The notes: a model not told the origin generated them from the letters alone. Counted from the first letter of the stretch, positions 7,542-16,406 are shown. The stretch: 54,347 nucleotides of DNA from an uncultured Oscillospiraceae bacterium (GCA_947522735.1 CANNTZ010000010.1:1-54347), one strand, 5' to 3'. Program-made: numbers and translations.

Positions 7542-10500
7542 TCAGGCAAGCGTCGCGAGCGCGTTTATCAGCGCTGCAAGCTCGTCGGCAAGGGTCTTGT
7601 AAAAGGCGAGTATCGCCGCGCCGCCGGGTATTTCATCGATGCGCACACGCAGCGTGCCGGTGCGCAGGTCAATCACGCCCTTGAGCTTCTTCATCCGCTC
7701 CGCGGCGGCGGCAAGGTCGGATTGCATCAGCGCATAGCTTGCGTCGGCGGTCTCCTTTATGATGGTTCGTTGCTCGGGATGCAGCGTCTGGAGGCGGCGG
7801 TACAGGGTGTATTCGGGGTGATCCGGCGTGTCGAGAACGTTGTTGAGGGTAATCTCCGCGCCGTCCTTCTCAAATACGTATGTGGTGCCGCCGGGCTTTA
7901 CGAACAGCGTGCCGGTATAGAGCATCCGGCAGAAGCTCTTGATGTTGGCAAGCTCGTCCACGAGGTGCTTCTGTGCGGCTCTTATGCGTTCGAGCTCATT
8001 TTTTATGCCTTCGAGCTTCTCCACCTCGCGGCGCACCTCGACGGTGAGGTCATAGCTTACGATGAAGCGCTCGCGGGCGGTGTCCTCGCTTGCTGCGGCG
8101 CCCAGACGCGCAATGCGGTCGGCGCCAAGACGATCCTTTTGCGGCGGAAGGCTGACAAGCAGCCGGGCAAGCTCGTCCTCGGCGCGCTTGAGCTCGCCCG
8201 CGGAGGAGGTCTCGTCCAGCCCCGCATAGCCGGAGATATCGACCGGCATGGTGAAGCGGCAGATGTATTCGGCGCTGTTGTCGCCGCTTTCCGAAAGCTC
8301 GCCCGCGCGCATACGGCTTATCGCACCGCAATCGAGCGCACGGTCGAACAGCTCGGAAAGCTCCCTGTTCTGCTCTGCAATGCGCGGCTGATAATAGCGT
8401 TCGCCCCAACTGCTCTGCGGTATCGGTGAGGGCAGGTTGACCCAGTTGCGGCCGTAGAGCGGGTTCTGATAGAGGTGGCGCGTCTTGGATTCGACGGTGT
8501 CGTTCGCTATCGCCTGCTCGTACTCCGTCTCGTAGCTCTTCAGGTCGCCGTACTGCGACATCGCGATGCCGCCCTTTGCCGAAACCCAGAAGATGCGGTT
8601 TTTCTGGTTGCTTTTCTTTATTATATAGGAGTGCTCGGCGTTCTTTTCACGGTGCAGCTCAAAGCCGCTGCGGATCTCGTTGCAATCGCGCGGAACGCTG
8701 ACCATGTAGTACTCCGAAACGACGCCCATGCCGCTTGGGTCAAAAAAGCCGAACAACGGCGTCGCCATGCTCTGGAGCTCCGCGGCGATGGTGTTGCAGA
8801 CGTATTCGCGCAGCATGTAGCTGTCCTCGCGTCCCCGGTTGATCTTTTCGTAGAGATACTGCTCCATCGATTTCGCGATGATATCGCCAAATTCACGGTC
8901 AAGGAACTGCTTGACAAAGCCGGAAACGTCGGTCTCGTCGCCGACCCAGCGGTCAAGCTGTTCGAGCAGCATGGAGGTAAAATCGCGCGCAAGATCCTCC
9001 GTTTTGACCGAGCGGTCGAGATAATCGTTTAATCCGCCCGCAAGATCCGGCACATCGGCGACGGTCCAGTGATAGGTGCGGTTGCCGCCGGCGACGGTCT
9101 CGGAGGTGTTGAAAAGGATGTCGGTGTTGCGGCGGAAGATGCTCTTGAGCTCTTCAAGGGTGGTGGTTATGCTGCCGTAGATGCGGTTGTTGAGGTTGCG
9201 CAGCCGCTTTTCAAGGTCGTCGTAGACCTCGATCATCCGGCGCAGCTTTTCGCTTTCCACCTGCGCGCGGTATTCCTCGATACGCGCCGAGATGAACGCG
9301 GAGCATTTTTTGTCCTTGCCCAGCAGCGATTTGCACGCCTCGCTGTGACGCACCGCCGATTCGTTGCGCAGGTTGGTCATGTTGGAGGCAATGGCAGCCC
9401 GGTCGGATTCGAGGTGCGATTTGAAGCCCTCAAGCACCGAGAGCAGCGTCGTCGCGTTCTCGTTGATGATCATTCGGCTGGCATATGCCGGGCCGCGCGC
9501 GGGATCGGTGAATATCTCGGAGAACGCTTTCTCAAGCCCGGCGTAGAGCTTGCCGGGCAGAGCTTCGCGCACCGACGCGAACATCGAGACGCAGGGCGTG
9601 CGGTAGTCGCGCACCAGCTCCTGATCGATGTTGATGACCTGATTCTTGATTACGTTCTCGTAGGAATAGGTGGAGCTGGAGTTGTAACCGGGCAGCGGCA
9701 CCGGCAGCGAGCGCTCAAACTGTGCGGCGACCGAGCCGGGATCCAGTCCGAGGTTCTTGCACATTGCGTAGACGTGCTCTTTTTTCGGCGTGTTTGCGAA
9801 CAGCGAGTCCATCCGCTCGAAGGTCAGCCCCGCAAGATACATCATGATCTTGTCGGTGGGCAGCTCAATTGCGGCGGCGCCGATGGTGATATAGCGGCAG
9901 CGCGGCGGCTTGCCCTCAAGGCTCGCGCGGATGTTGCTGTAATGAGCAAAGAGCGAGAACTCGCCCTCGTTTTCCTCGTTGGCAAGGAAGGTGACGATGT
10001 TCTCGGAGGCGACGTTCAGGCAGTAGTCGTAGCCGTTGGGAAGAAGCGTGCCGTCGTCCTGCTTGGAGGATATGAGGTGGACAAAATCAAACGGAGGGAC
10101 GGGGACGTCCACGCTGTATTTGTCATTATAGCGCTGGGTGAAGTATTCGCCGCGGTTCGAGATATCCATCAGATATTCGAGCTCCTTGAGCGCGGCGTAG
10201 CCGTTGCGGCGGCAATAGCGCTGCGCCGCCTCGGGAAGTCCGTTGGAGATGTTGACGTCCGGCAGGAACAGATAGCCCATCATCATCGTGCGATCAAAGG
10301 AGGTGTCCTGGAATTTGCGCTGCATAATGCCGCGCAGCAGATAGGCGGTGTCAATGAAGCAGCCGCTTCCGGTGCCGCCGGAGACGCCGCAGAGGATATA
10401 GACGATGAGCTTTTTGTTGTCGCCAGCGGTGATGGCTGTGATTTTGCGATCAATGGCGTCGCCTATCTTCCCGGCGTTCTGGAAGAACATCATGCGGCCC

Positions 10501-10943
10501 GCCTGACGGATGCCGTTCGCGCCGGAGATGCCGTCGTTTATCGTCAGCGACGGCGAGAGCCACTGCCGGATATAGTCCGGCTGCTGGCGGCGGTTGGCGA
10601 GGATGGTGCCGATGTTGCCGCAGGAGATGATGCACATCTCTCCCTGATCGATGCCGATGCCGCGGTAGGTTTTGGTGCGGTCGGCCTCGTTGGTCTCGAT
10701 GGCGAGAAACTCGATGTTATCCGGCTTTGCTCTGGTGTGGCCGGTCTTGGCGTCGGCGGGCAGGACGAAGGTTTTGTTGACGAGATATTTAACGCGCAGC
10801 AGCGCATCGATACCGGTGCCGCCGATGCCGATTATAAGCACGGGATTGTCGAGAGTATCGATACGCTGGAGCTCTGTGACGAACGGCACCCCGCTGTCCG
10901 CCTTGAGCTGGTTTATATTTCTGATGATATCTCCTCGTGACAT
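7542..10943 (-). CDS. Tubulin/FtsZ-superfamily GTPase (tubulin-like, Tubulin_2 type)
   Basis: 1133 aa, far larger than FtsZ or TubZ. The T1 loop GIGGTG is at residues 39-44, an ETNEAD T2/T3-like segment at about 83-88, and the tubulin signature GVSGGTGSG at 186-194 binds the GTP phosphates. This combination marks the bacterial tubulin-like family, not true FtsZ. Beyond about residue 420 the protein is long and helical, including a Lys/Arg/Glu-rich probable coiled coil around 500-620, and the C-terminus from about 935 is also coiled-coil-like. It could assemble into GTP-dependent filaments or a switchable scaffold. GAGGTGA precedes the ATG. It follows the vWA gene after 85 bp. Confidence 0.8.
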   Translation of the reverse strand: MSRGDIIRNINQLKADSGVPFVTELQRIDTLDNPVLIIGIGGTGIDALLRVKYLVNKTFVLPADAKTGHTRAKPDNIEFLAIETNEADRTKTYRGIGIDQGEMCIISCGNIGTILANRRQQPDYIRQWLSPSLTINDGISGANGIRQAGRMMFFQNAGKIGDAIDRKITAITAGDNKKLIVYILCGVSGGTGSGCFIDTAYLLRGIMQRKFQDTSFDRTMMMGYLFLPDVNISNGLPEAAQRYCRRNGYAALKELEYLMDISNRGEYFTQRYNDKYSVDVPVPPFDFVHLISSKQDDGTLLPNGYDYCLNVASENIVTFLANEENEGEFSLFAHYSNIRASLEGKPPRCRYITIGAAAIELPTDKIMMYLAGLTFERMDSLFANTPKKEHVYAMCKNLGLDPGSVAAQFERSLPVPLPGYNSSSTYSYENVIKNQVINIDQELVRDYRTPCVSMFASVREALPGKLYAGLEKAFSEIFTDPARGPAYASRMIINENATTLLSVLEGFKSHLESDRAAIASNMTNLRNESAVRHSEACKSLLGKDKKCSAFISARIEEYRAQVESEKLRRMIEVYDDLEKRLRNLNNRIYGSITTTLEELKSIFRRNTDILFNTSETVAGGNRTYHWTVADVPDLAGGLNDYLDRSVKTEDLARDFTSMLLEQLDRWVGDETDVSGFVKQFLDREFGDIIAKSMEQYLYEKINRGREDSYMLREYVCNTIAAELQSMATPLFGFFDPSGMGVVSEYYMVSVPRDCNEIRSGFELHREKNAEHSYIIKKSNQKNRIFWVSAKGGIAMSQYGDLKSYETEYEQAIANDTVESKTRHLYQNPLYGRNWVNLPSPIPQSSWGERYYQPRIAEQNRELSELFDRALDCGAISRMRAGELSESGDNSAEYICRFTMPVDISGYAGLDETSSAGELKRAEDELARLLVSLPPQKDRLGADRIARLGAAASEDTARERFIVSYDLTVEVRREVEKLEGIKNELERIRAAQKHLVDELANIKSFCRMLYTGTLFVKPGGTTYVFEKDGAEITLNNVLDTPDHPEYTLYRRLQTLHPEQRTIIKETADASYALMQSDLAAAAERMKKLKGVIDLRTGTLRVRIDEIPGGAAILAFYKTLADELAALINALATLA

Positions 10944-11028
10944 TTAGCTCACCTCTTATTACTGTTGTTATGCCCCGGCGCGGTTGAAGCTGATTTATTC
11001 CGAGCGCTGCGGGAGCATTGCCCGCCCG

Positions 11029-12789
11029 TTATATATAGGTCAGATAAATTACCATGCTCATGCCGTCCGGGCAGACCTTGAGCTGACCGCCCTTGCGCAG
11101 GATATCCTCGGCGCCGGGCTTGACGGGAATGCGGTTGAGATATATCTCGACGCCGCCGGAGTTTTTGACTGCGATCTCGCGCTCGGGGCGCGCGCGCAGC
11201 GTGACCCCAGCCAGCGACGCATATTCCGGGAGCAGACTGAGCACATGGTGCAGCGTCGTTTTGCTTCCGAAGCGGTCGAGCGTGCGGTAGATCGGCGCTT
11301 CCCATTCGCCTGTGTCGAGATTTTCAAGCTCCAGCTTGAACTGGCCCTCGAAGCTTGCAGAGCCCCTTGCAAGCAGCCGCAGCACTACAAACGCGACCGC
11401 CGCCGCTGCCGCAAAGCCGATGGCTATCCATTGCCACAGCTTTAGCCCGCGGCTTTTTTCGGAGCCGGGCTTGTCCGAGTGCTGCTCGTCCGCGCCGGAG
11501 CTTTCGGGCGCGGAGGCGTTCAGCGGGACCGAGAAGCTCAGCGTATCGCTGGCCTTGACAAATTTGTCGCTGCCAATCTCCGCCGTCGCCTCGTAATCGC
11601 CGTCGTCAAGGTCGAGAGTAAGCTCGAAGAAGCTGCCAACATTGGTCATGGAATACGCTTTGGAGCCGGTTGAGGTCGCGGTTTTGAGCGAAATGGACGC
11701 AGAAGCCTCGGAATACCACGCCTTGTCGGTGATATAATCGTCGCGCCCGCGCAGGCGCGCAGTGAACGCGACGCTGCCGCCGCGCTGCTCCGCCGTCAGC
11801 TCAACTGTGATCTCATAGTTGTAGATGAGGTTGATCTTCACCTTTTCGGCGGTCGTGCCCTTTAGCGCGAGCGTCCAGCCGCCCTGCTCCGGGGAGAGCA
11901 GCTTGATATTTGTGTAGCTCGCGCCGTCCGAGACGACGACGCCGGGGGAGTCCAGCGCCGCCTGCGAGCCGTCGGGAGCGGTCAGCCGCGTCTCGATCGG
12001 CTGCGAGTGGTTGATCTGGATGTTCGCCTCAAAGACGTTGTCCGGGATGTCGATGCTGACCGGGGTGAACTCGTCGGCGGTTATGTCGGTGATGATGGTA
12101 GAGGACGAGGTTCCGAGCAGCGTGGACTGGATATCGAGAAAGATATCGCCAAGCTCGCCGGACGTCGAGGGGAAATATGCCGCGCCGCCGGTCGAGGAGG
12201 TGATGTTTGTGATGTATTCGCGCCAGCCTCCTGCGCTTCCGGCGTTTAGTCCGATGGCGTAGACGGGATAGTCGCGCGCGAGCACCGTTTGCAGCACGGC
12301 GTCGGAATCGGCGGCGGTGCGTGAAACGCCGGAGAAGTCGTTCTCGCCGTCGGTGATGAGGATTATCGCCTGCTTGCAGCCCTCGCGGCGGTAGAGGTCA
12401 AGATATTCCGCGGCCTGGGCAAGCCCGGCGGCGGTATCGGTGCAGCGGCCCTCCTGGGTTATCTTTTTCGCGGCAAAGTCCTTGATTTCCTGCTTGTCGT
12501 TGTCGTCGCGTATTTCGCGCAGACTCATCTTCTCCAGCACGTCCAGCGCGTAGGTCACTATGCCGACCTGGTCGCCGGTGCGCGGGAGGATATCGACGAA
12601 CTGCCGCAGCGCGTCTGCGCTGAGCCGGTTCGGGTCGTTTTGCTTCATCGAACGCGTGTCGTCTATGACGAACACTATATCAAGTCCGCCGGCGTCTGCG
12701 AACGCGACCTGCGCGGACAATGGGGAAAACACCATTATCAGCGCGAGCGCCGCCGTCAGCACGGCGTACAAAAGACGTCTTGTTTTCAA
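11029..12789 (-). CDS. Secreted/membrane-anchored vWA-domain protein, first gene of the GTPase/tubulin operon
   Basis: 586 aa. A Sec signal peptide (about residues 1-32, ending AFADA) is followed by a von Willebrand A domain (37-230). Its metal site is D43-D-T45-R-S47, with T117 and D147 (ITDGEN) as further MIDAS residues; the usual DxSxS serine is a threonine. Beta-sandwich, Ig-like segments follow to about 430, then a Ser/Glu-rich linker, one membrane helix (452-473) and a ~113-residue C-terminal domain that looks FHA-like and would be cytosolic. Translation probably starts at TTG, with AAGGAGG upstream. The topology suggests outside-to-inside signalling to the GTPases encoded downstream. 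Confidence 0.8.
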   Translation of the reverse strand: MKTRRLLYAVLTAALALIMVFSPLSAQVAFADAGGLDIVFVIDDTRSMKQNDPNRLSADALRQFVDILPRTGDQVGIVTYALDVLEKMSLREIRDDNDKQEIKDFAAKKITQEGRCTDTAAGLAQAAEYLDLYRREGCKQAIILITDGENDFSGVSRTAADSDAVLQTVLARDYPVYAIGLNAGSAGGWREYITNITSSTGGAAYFPSTSGELGDIFLDIQSTLLGTSSSTIITDITADEFTPVSIDIPDNVFEANIQINHSQPIETRLTAPDGSQAALDSPGVVVSDGASYTNIKLLSPEQGGWTLALKGTTAEKVKINLIYNYEITVELTAEQRGGSVAFTARLRGRDDYITDKAWYSEASASISLKTATSTGSKAYSMTNVGSFFELTLDLDDGDYEATAEIGSDKFVKASDTLSFSVPLNASAPESSGADEQHSDKPGSEKSRGLKLWQWIAIGFAAAAAVAFVVLRLLARGSASFEGQFKLELENLDTGEWEAPIYRTLDRFGSKTTLHHVLSLLPEYASLAGVTLRARPEREIAVKNSGGVEIYLNRIPVKPGAEDILRKGGQLKVCPDGMSMVIYLTYI

Positions 12790-12828
12790 GCCTCCACTTC
12801 CTCCTTACACATGGATATAATTACTTAT

Positions 12829-12856
12829 AGTATAGCACATTTTGCGCCGAAATCAA
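12829..12856 (-). promoter_or_regulatory. Sigma-A promoter of the GTPase/tubulin operon
   Basis: On the minus strand TTGATT (12856-12851) and TATACT (12834-12829) are separated by 16 bp. Transcription would begin near 12822, about 33 bases before the vWA start codon. It lies alone in the gap between this operon and the divergent metK leader. Confidence 0.6.
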
Positions 12857-12979
12857 ACCGTTTGCGGCTACAAATATATTACGAAATTCTTATTTTTGCG
12901 CCGGACGCTTATCGGCCCGCAGGCGGATAAATTGCAGCTTGCCTCTGCAAATAACGCCGGAGAAATCCCAATTTTGCTA

Positions 12980-13008
12980 TTGACATATTGCTGCAAAGCG
13001 GCTATAAT
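12980..13008 (+). promoter_or_regulatory. Consensus sigma-A promoter of the metK leader
   Basis: TTGACA (12980-12985) and TATAAT (13003-13008) are separated by exactly 17 bp. The start would fall near 13015, just ahead of the SAM riboswitch. Confidence 0.9.
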
Positions 13009-13030
13009 ATTTTGTGTAATTGAATATCCG

Positions 13031-13128
13031 CCTTATCAAGAGCGGCTGAGGGAACAGGCCCGATGAAGCCCGGCAACCTGCTTGGAACAGCAAGGTGCCA
13101 AATCCTGCGGAGAAACCGGTAGATAGGG
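13031..13128 (+). promoter_or_regulatory. SAM-I (S-box) riboswitch aptamer controlling metK
   Basis: The aptamer shows the S-box hallmarks: P1 strand CCTTATC (13031-13037) pairing with GATAGGG (13122-13128), AAGAG at the start of P2, GGCCCGATGAAGCCCGGCAACC in pieces around 13058-13080, then GGTGCCAAATCCTGC. It binds S-adenosylmethionine, the product of the enzyme encoded downstream. The terminator just after it makes transcription termination at high SAM the likely mode. Confidence 0.95.
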
Positions 13129-13144
13129 ATGCTTTTTAGGATTG

Positions 13145-13170
13145 TCTCGCGCCGGTGCGGGATATTTTTA
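13145..13170 (+). terminator. Riboswitch-controlled intrinsic terminator
   Basis: A GC-rich hairpin, TCTCGCG-CCGG-TGCGGGA (13145-13162, one G-U pair), is followed by TATTTTTA. It lies between the SAM aptamer and metK. The alternative antiterminator pairing was not resolved by eye. Confidence 0.65.
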
Positions 13171-13231
13171 TGCCCAAAACGCGGTTTCCTAAGACGATGC
13201 TCCCAAAGAACAAGACGAAAGGAAGAAAAAA

Positions 13232-14416
13232 ATGAACAGCGAATACCTCTTTACCTCAGAATCCGTCACCTGCGGACACCCTGACAAGGTGTGCGACCAG
13301 ATATCCGACGCTGTGCTCGACGAGATACTCTCCCACGACAAAAACGCGCGCGTCGCCTGCGAGACCATCGCCACGACCGGCCTTGTGGTCGTTATGGGCG
13401 AGATTACGACGAGCTGCTACATCGATATCCCTAAGGTTGCGCGCGGCGTCATAACCGATATCGGCTACGACCGCGCCGAGTACGGCTTCAATGGCAGCAC
13501 CTGCGCAGTCCTCTCCGCCATCGACGAGCAGTCGAGCGATATCGCAATGGGCGTGAACGCCGGGCTGGAGCTGAAAAACGGCGACGAGGACCGTTATAAC
13601 CTCAACGGCGCGGGAGATCAGGGCATGATGTTCGGCTTTGCCTGCGACGAGACCCCGGAGCTTATGCCGATGCCCATCGCGATGGCGCACAAGCTTGCCC
13701 GGCGCCTTGAGGCCGTGCGCCGCGACGGGACGCTGCCATATCTGCGGCCTGACGGCAAGACGCAGGTCACGGTTGAATACCGCGACGGCAAGCCCTACCG
13801 TATCGGCACTGTCGTCGTCTCCTCTCAGCACGGTGAGGACGTCGAGCTGGAAAAGCTGCGCTCGGATATTATCGAGACGGTTGTTGCTCCGACCATCCCG
13901 GCCGAGCTGCTGCGCGATACCAGATACTTCATCAATCCGACCGGACGCTTTGTCATCGGCGGCCCGCAGGGCGACAGCGGACTGACAGGCCGCAAGATTA
14001 TTGTGGACACCTACGGCGGCTACGCGCGCCACGGCGGCGGTGCGTTCTCGGGCAAGGATCCCACGAAGGTGGATCGCTCAGCCGCCTACGCCGCGAGATA
14101 CGTCGCGAAAAACATCGTCGCCGCGGGGCTTGCGACGCGCTGCGAGCTGGAGGTCGCCTACGCCATCGGCGTCGCGCGCCCGGTGTCGATCACCGTCAAC
14201 ACCTTCGGAACCGGACGGGCCTCAGACGAGAAGCTGACCGCCGCAGTCGGACGCGTGTTCGATCTGCGTCCCGCCGCGATTATCGACGCATTTGACCTGC
14301 GCCGCCCGATCTACCGTCAGCTTGCCGCATACGGCCACGTCGGCCGCACCGACCTCGACCTCCCGTGGGAGAAAACGGACAGGACAGAGGCGCTGCGGGA
14401 CGCGCTTGGCCGCTGA
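13232..14416 (+). CDS. metK: S-adenosylmethionine synthetase
   Basis: 394 aa, full length for MetK. It makes S-adenosylmethionine from methionine and ATP in the cytosol, releasing phosphate and pyrophosphate. Visible signatures are GHPDK (15-19), GAGDQGMMFG (126-135) and the phosphate loop GGGAFSGKD (268-276). AAAGGAAG precedes the ATG by about eight bases. It is a single-gene unit with its own promoter, a SAM riboswitch leader and a downstream terminator, giving product feedback control. It is divergent from the GTPase/tubulin operon and shows no functional tie to it. Confidence 0.98.
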   Translation: MNSEYLFTSESVTCGHPDKVCDQISDAVLDEILSHDKNARVACETIATTGLVVVMGEITTSCYIDIPKVARGVITDIGYDRAEYGFNGSTCAVLSAIDEQSSDIAMGVNAGLELKNGDEDRYNLNGAGDQGMMFGFACDETPELMPMPIAMAHKLARRLEAVRRDGTLPYLRPDGKTQVTVEYRDGKPYRIGTVVVSSQHGEDVELEKLRSDIIETVVAPTIPAELLRDTRYFINPTGRFVIGGPQGDSGLTGRKIIVDTYGGYARHGGGAFSGKDPTKVDRSAAYAARYVAKNIVAAGLATRCELEVAYAIGVARPVSITVNTFGTGRASDEKLTAAVGRVFDLRPAAIIDAFDLRRPIYRQLAAYGHVGRTDLDLPWEKTDRTEALRDALGR

Positions 14417-14632
14417 GGCGGAGCGAACGGAGAAGAAAAACAGGCGCATTCCGCCGCATGACCGGCAGTTGCTTCCTTTCGCGGCGAGCTTCGACAGCCC
14501 GGGCCGGGGCGGCGTGTTGCAGCTCGTCCCGAGACGGTGGAGCTTACTGCCGGCCGGAGACGCCGGAGCCTATATGTCCTTTTGACGCGGCAAAACGGAA
14601 AATAAGCGAAGAAGCCGCATATAAAGAGCCCA

Positions 14633-14667
14633 AAAGCCGCAGCCGGAACGATTCCGACTGCGGCTTT
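14633..14667 (+). terminator. Intrinsic terminator downstream of metK
   Basis: AAAGCCGCAGCCGGA pairs with TCCGACTGCGGCTTT (one mismatch) around a short loop, followed by CATGTTTT. It lies 216 bases after the metK stop. Confidence 0.6.
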
Positions 14668-14912
14668 CATGTTTTCGGTGCTTGCGGCTTGGACAAGCCG
14701 TTGTGAAAAATTGTGCTTTAAAATCTTGCGAAGGAAAAACGCTCCCAACCGTGGCGGCTTGAGCGAAGGCAGGTCCGGCTCGGGCGTCTACCAATTCTGG
14801 AGGCGCCTTCGTTACATTGCCTCTACCCGGCGGCACCTGCGCGTGCTCTTGACGGCAGCATGAGCGCGCCTGACCTGCGTGTAGGGCTGTTGTGCCGGGG
14901 ACGGCCGTCTGC
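14668..14912. other. Structured intergenic region, possible noncoding RNA or repeat
   Basis: No credible gene is seen. The stretch is full of inverted repeats: CGAAGGC (14764-14770) with GCCTTCG (14805-14811), GCGTGCTC with GAGCGCGC around 14841-14870, and GGACGGCCGTC near 14900. On the minus strand the 14 bases at 14784-14797 (GAATTGGTAGACGC) equal a tRNA-Leu D-arm, but the surrounding stems do not pair as a tRNA. It could be a tRNA-derived remnant, a small RNA or a repeat; I cannot decide. Confidence 0.3.
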
Positions 14913-16385
14913 TTACAATAGATTCTGCGCGCACCGTTCTTCGTATTCGCCCGCGCGCAGCTTATCTCGTATAAAGGATATGTCTGCATCGTTTACGTCC
15001 GCGTTTCTCCTGATAATATCCAGAGCCGCACAGGCCGCTGCTTCGCCGAGCTGCATCATTGTAACGATCAGCCGCGTCGCTGACGCTGCAAGGTGTGAAA
15101 ATGAAGATCCCCTGCACGCGACAAGCATATTGGAATACTCTTTCGTAACCAGACATCTGTACGGCACGCCATAGGGAACCGGCATTCGCTCCATATCCTC
15201 CGGCCTGAGCTTGCTTGACCGCTTTCCGTGCGTATCAAGCGAATGCGCGCCGTATGCGACGGATTCATCTGCGTGACGCTGGTTAAATATTCCCGCCAGA
15301 CAGTCGTTTTGCGTTAACACAAGCTGACCGGCAAGCCGATAGCTCTCTCTGACGCCAACCATCGGGAATATACGCTTCATGCGCATATGATCCAGCCTTT
15401 TTTCCGTCTGCAAAAAATGCCAGTACGCCCAGACTATCGAAAGACATACCCGGTATGCTTCATCGGCCGGATATGAAAAATACTCCGCGCCCTGAATTGT
15501 CGGAAGCATATTCACATTTATTTCTCCGGTGTAGGGGTTGTGCGTGAAGCATGAGACGACTCCGACGCCGGAGCCTGACAGCGTTCTATCCAGCCAGCGT
15601 TTCCCCTCGTCGTGAAGCCCGTCCGGAATTTTATCGATATACCTATCCCTTGTGCTTTCAACTGCAAATACAAGCGTGTTTCCGTTTGTCGTGCGCTCGT
15701 ATTCATCGGGCGCAAGGCTTTCGCCGTATTGCGACTCGGGCTCAGACCCGAGGGTGTGCTCGCAGCCGGCCGCTCTTGCAAAAACAATATCTCCGGAGCA
15801 GTCGATATAGACCTTGGCGGTCAGCTTCAACTCCTCGTTGGTTTGGCAGCTTCTCACGGTAACGGACTCTATCCGGTCTCCGCAGACCTCGCAGCCGATA
15901 AACGCTGTGTTAAGCAGCAATACTGCGTTTCTCAAGCGCTTCCGGATTGCAGCCTCCATCGCTTCGGGCGAATAGGCAAACGGGCTCCAGATTACGTCGC
16001 GCACACGCTTTCGCGACATAAACATCCCGTAGCCCTGTTCACCGATTGAGTCAAACGCCCACGGACATTCCGAAAACGGCTCGGGCGACGCATCCGGCGG
16101 AATGCTGTGTCCGTCAAAGAAGCTTCCCGCAATGACCGAATTTGGCAGGTTGCAGGTTGTGCCGCCGTTTCTCTCTGCATAAAGCTCCTGGGCAAGGCTC
16201 TCGTGGATCCCGTGCGAGCCCGCGCACTGCTCGTACCGGTTTATACCGCCGAAGGTTGCGGTGCCGCCCATGCCGGGCATTTTCTCGACCACACAGACCG
16301 AAAGTCCCTCCTCGGCCGCTCTGCAGGCGGCGGCGCTTCCCGCGCTGCCGCCGCCGATAATCAATACATCAAAGTCATTTTTCAT
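14913..16385 (-). CDS. FAD-dependent oxidoreductase (FAD_oxidored family)
   Basis: 490 aa. The N-terminal FAD-binding Rossmann motif is GGGSAGSAAACRAAEEG at about 12-28, with the VVEK acidic end of the second strand near 33-36 and a GMGG loop after it. A second FAD contact, YIDCSGDI, is at about 192-199. This family oxidises diverse small molecules, often in sugar loci. No signal peptide is present. It is the last gene of the catabolic operon, 21 bp after an SDR gene, so it may act on a sugar acid or alcohol in the same pathway. The substrate cannot be read from the sequence. Confidence 0.8.
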   Translation of the reverse strand: MKNDFDVLIIGGGSAGSAAACRAAEEGLSVCVVEKMPGMGGTATFGGINRYEQCAGSHGIHESLAQELYAERNGGTTCNLPNSVIAGSFFDGHSIPPDASPEPFSECPWAFDSIGEQGYGMFMSRKRVRDVIWSPFAYSPEAMEAAIRKRLRNAVLLLNTAFIGCEVCGDRIESVTVRSCQTNEELKLTAKVYIDCSGDIVFARAAGCEHTLGSEPESQYGESLAPDEYERTTNGNTLVFAVESTRDRYIDKIPDGLHDEGKRWLDRTLSGSGVGVVSCFTHNPYTGEINVNMLPTIQGAEYFSYPADEAYRVCLSIVWAYWHFLQTEKRLDHMRMKRIFPMVGVRESYRLAGQLVLTQNDCLAGIFNQRHADESVAYGAHSLDTHGKRSSKLRPEDMERMPVPYGVPYRCLVTKEYSNMLVACRGSSFSHLAASATRLIVTMMQLGEAAACAALDIIRRNADVNDADISFIRDKLRAGEYEERCAQNLL

Positions 16386-16406
16386 ATTTATTTTTACGCA
16401 AAAGGG

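Noticed and set aside
9069..10940. Long plus-strand open frame opposite the tubulin-like gene (over 600 codons)
   Set aside because: It is the complementary shadow of a GC-rich coding gene: no ribosome site, no recognisable domain, and a low-complexity Ala/Gly/Arg/Val-rich product.
14784..14797. tRNA-Leu gene on the minus strand
   Set aside because: Only the D-arm core matches. The D-stem, acceptor stem and T-loop do not fit a functional tRNA.
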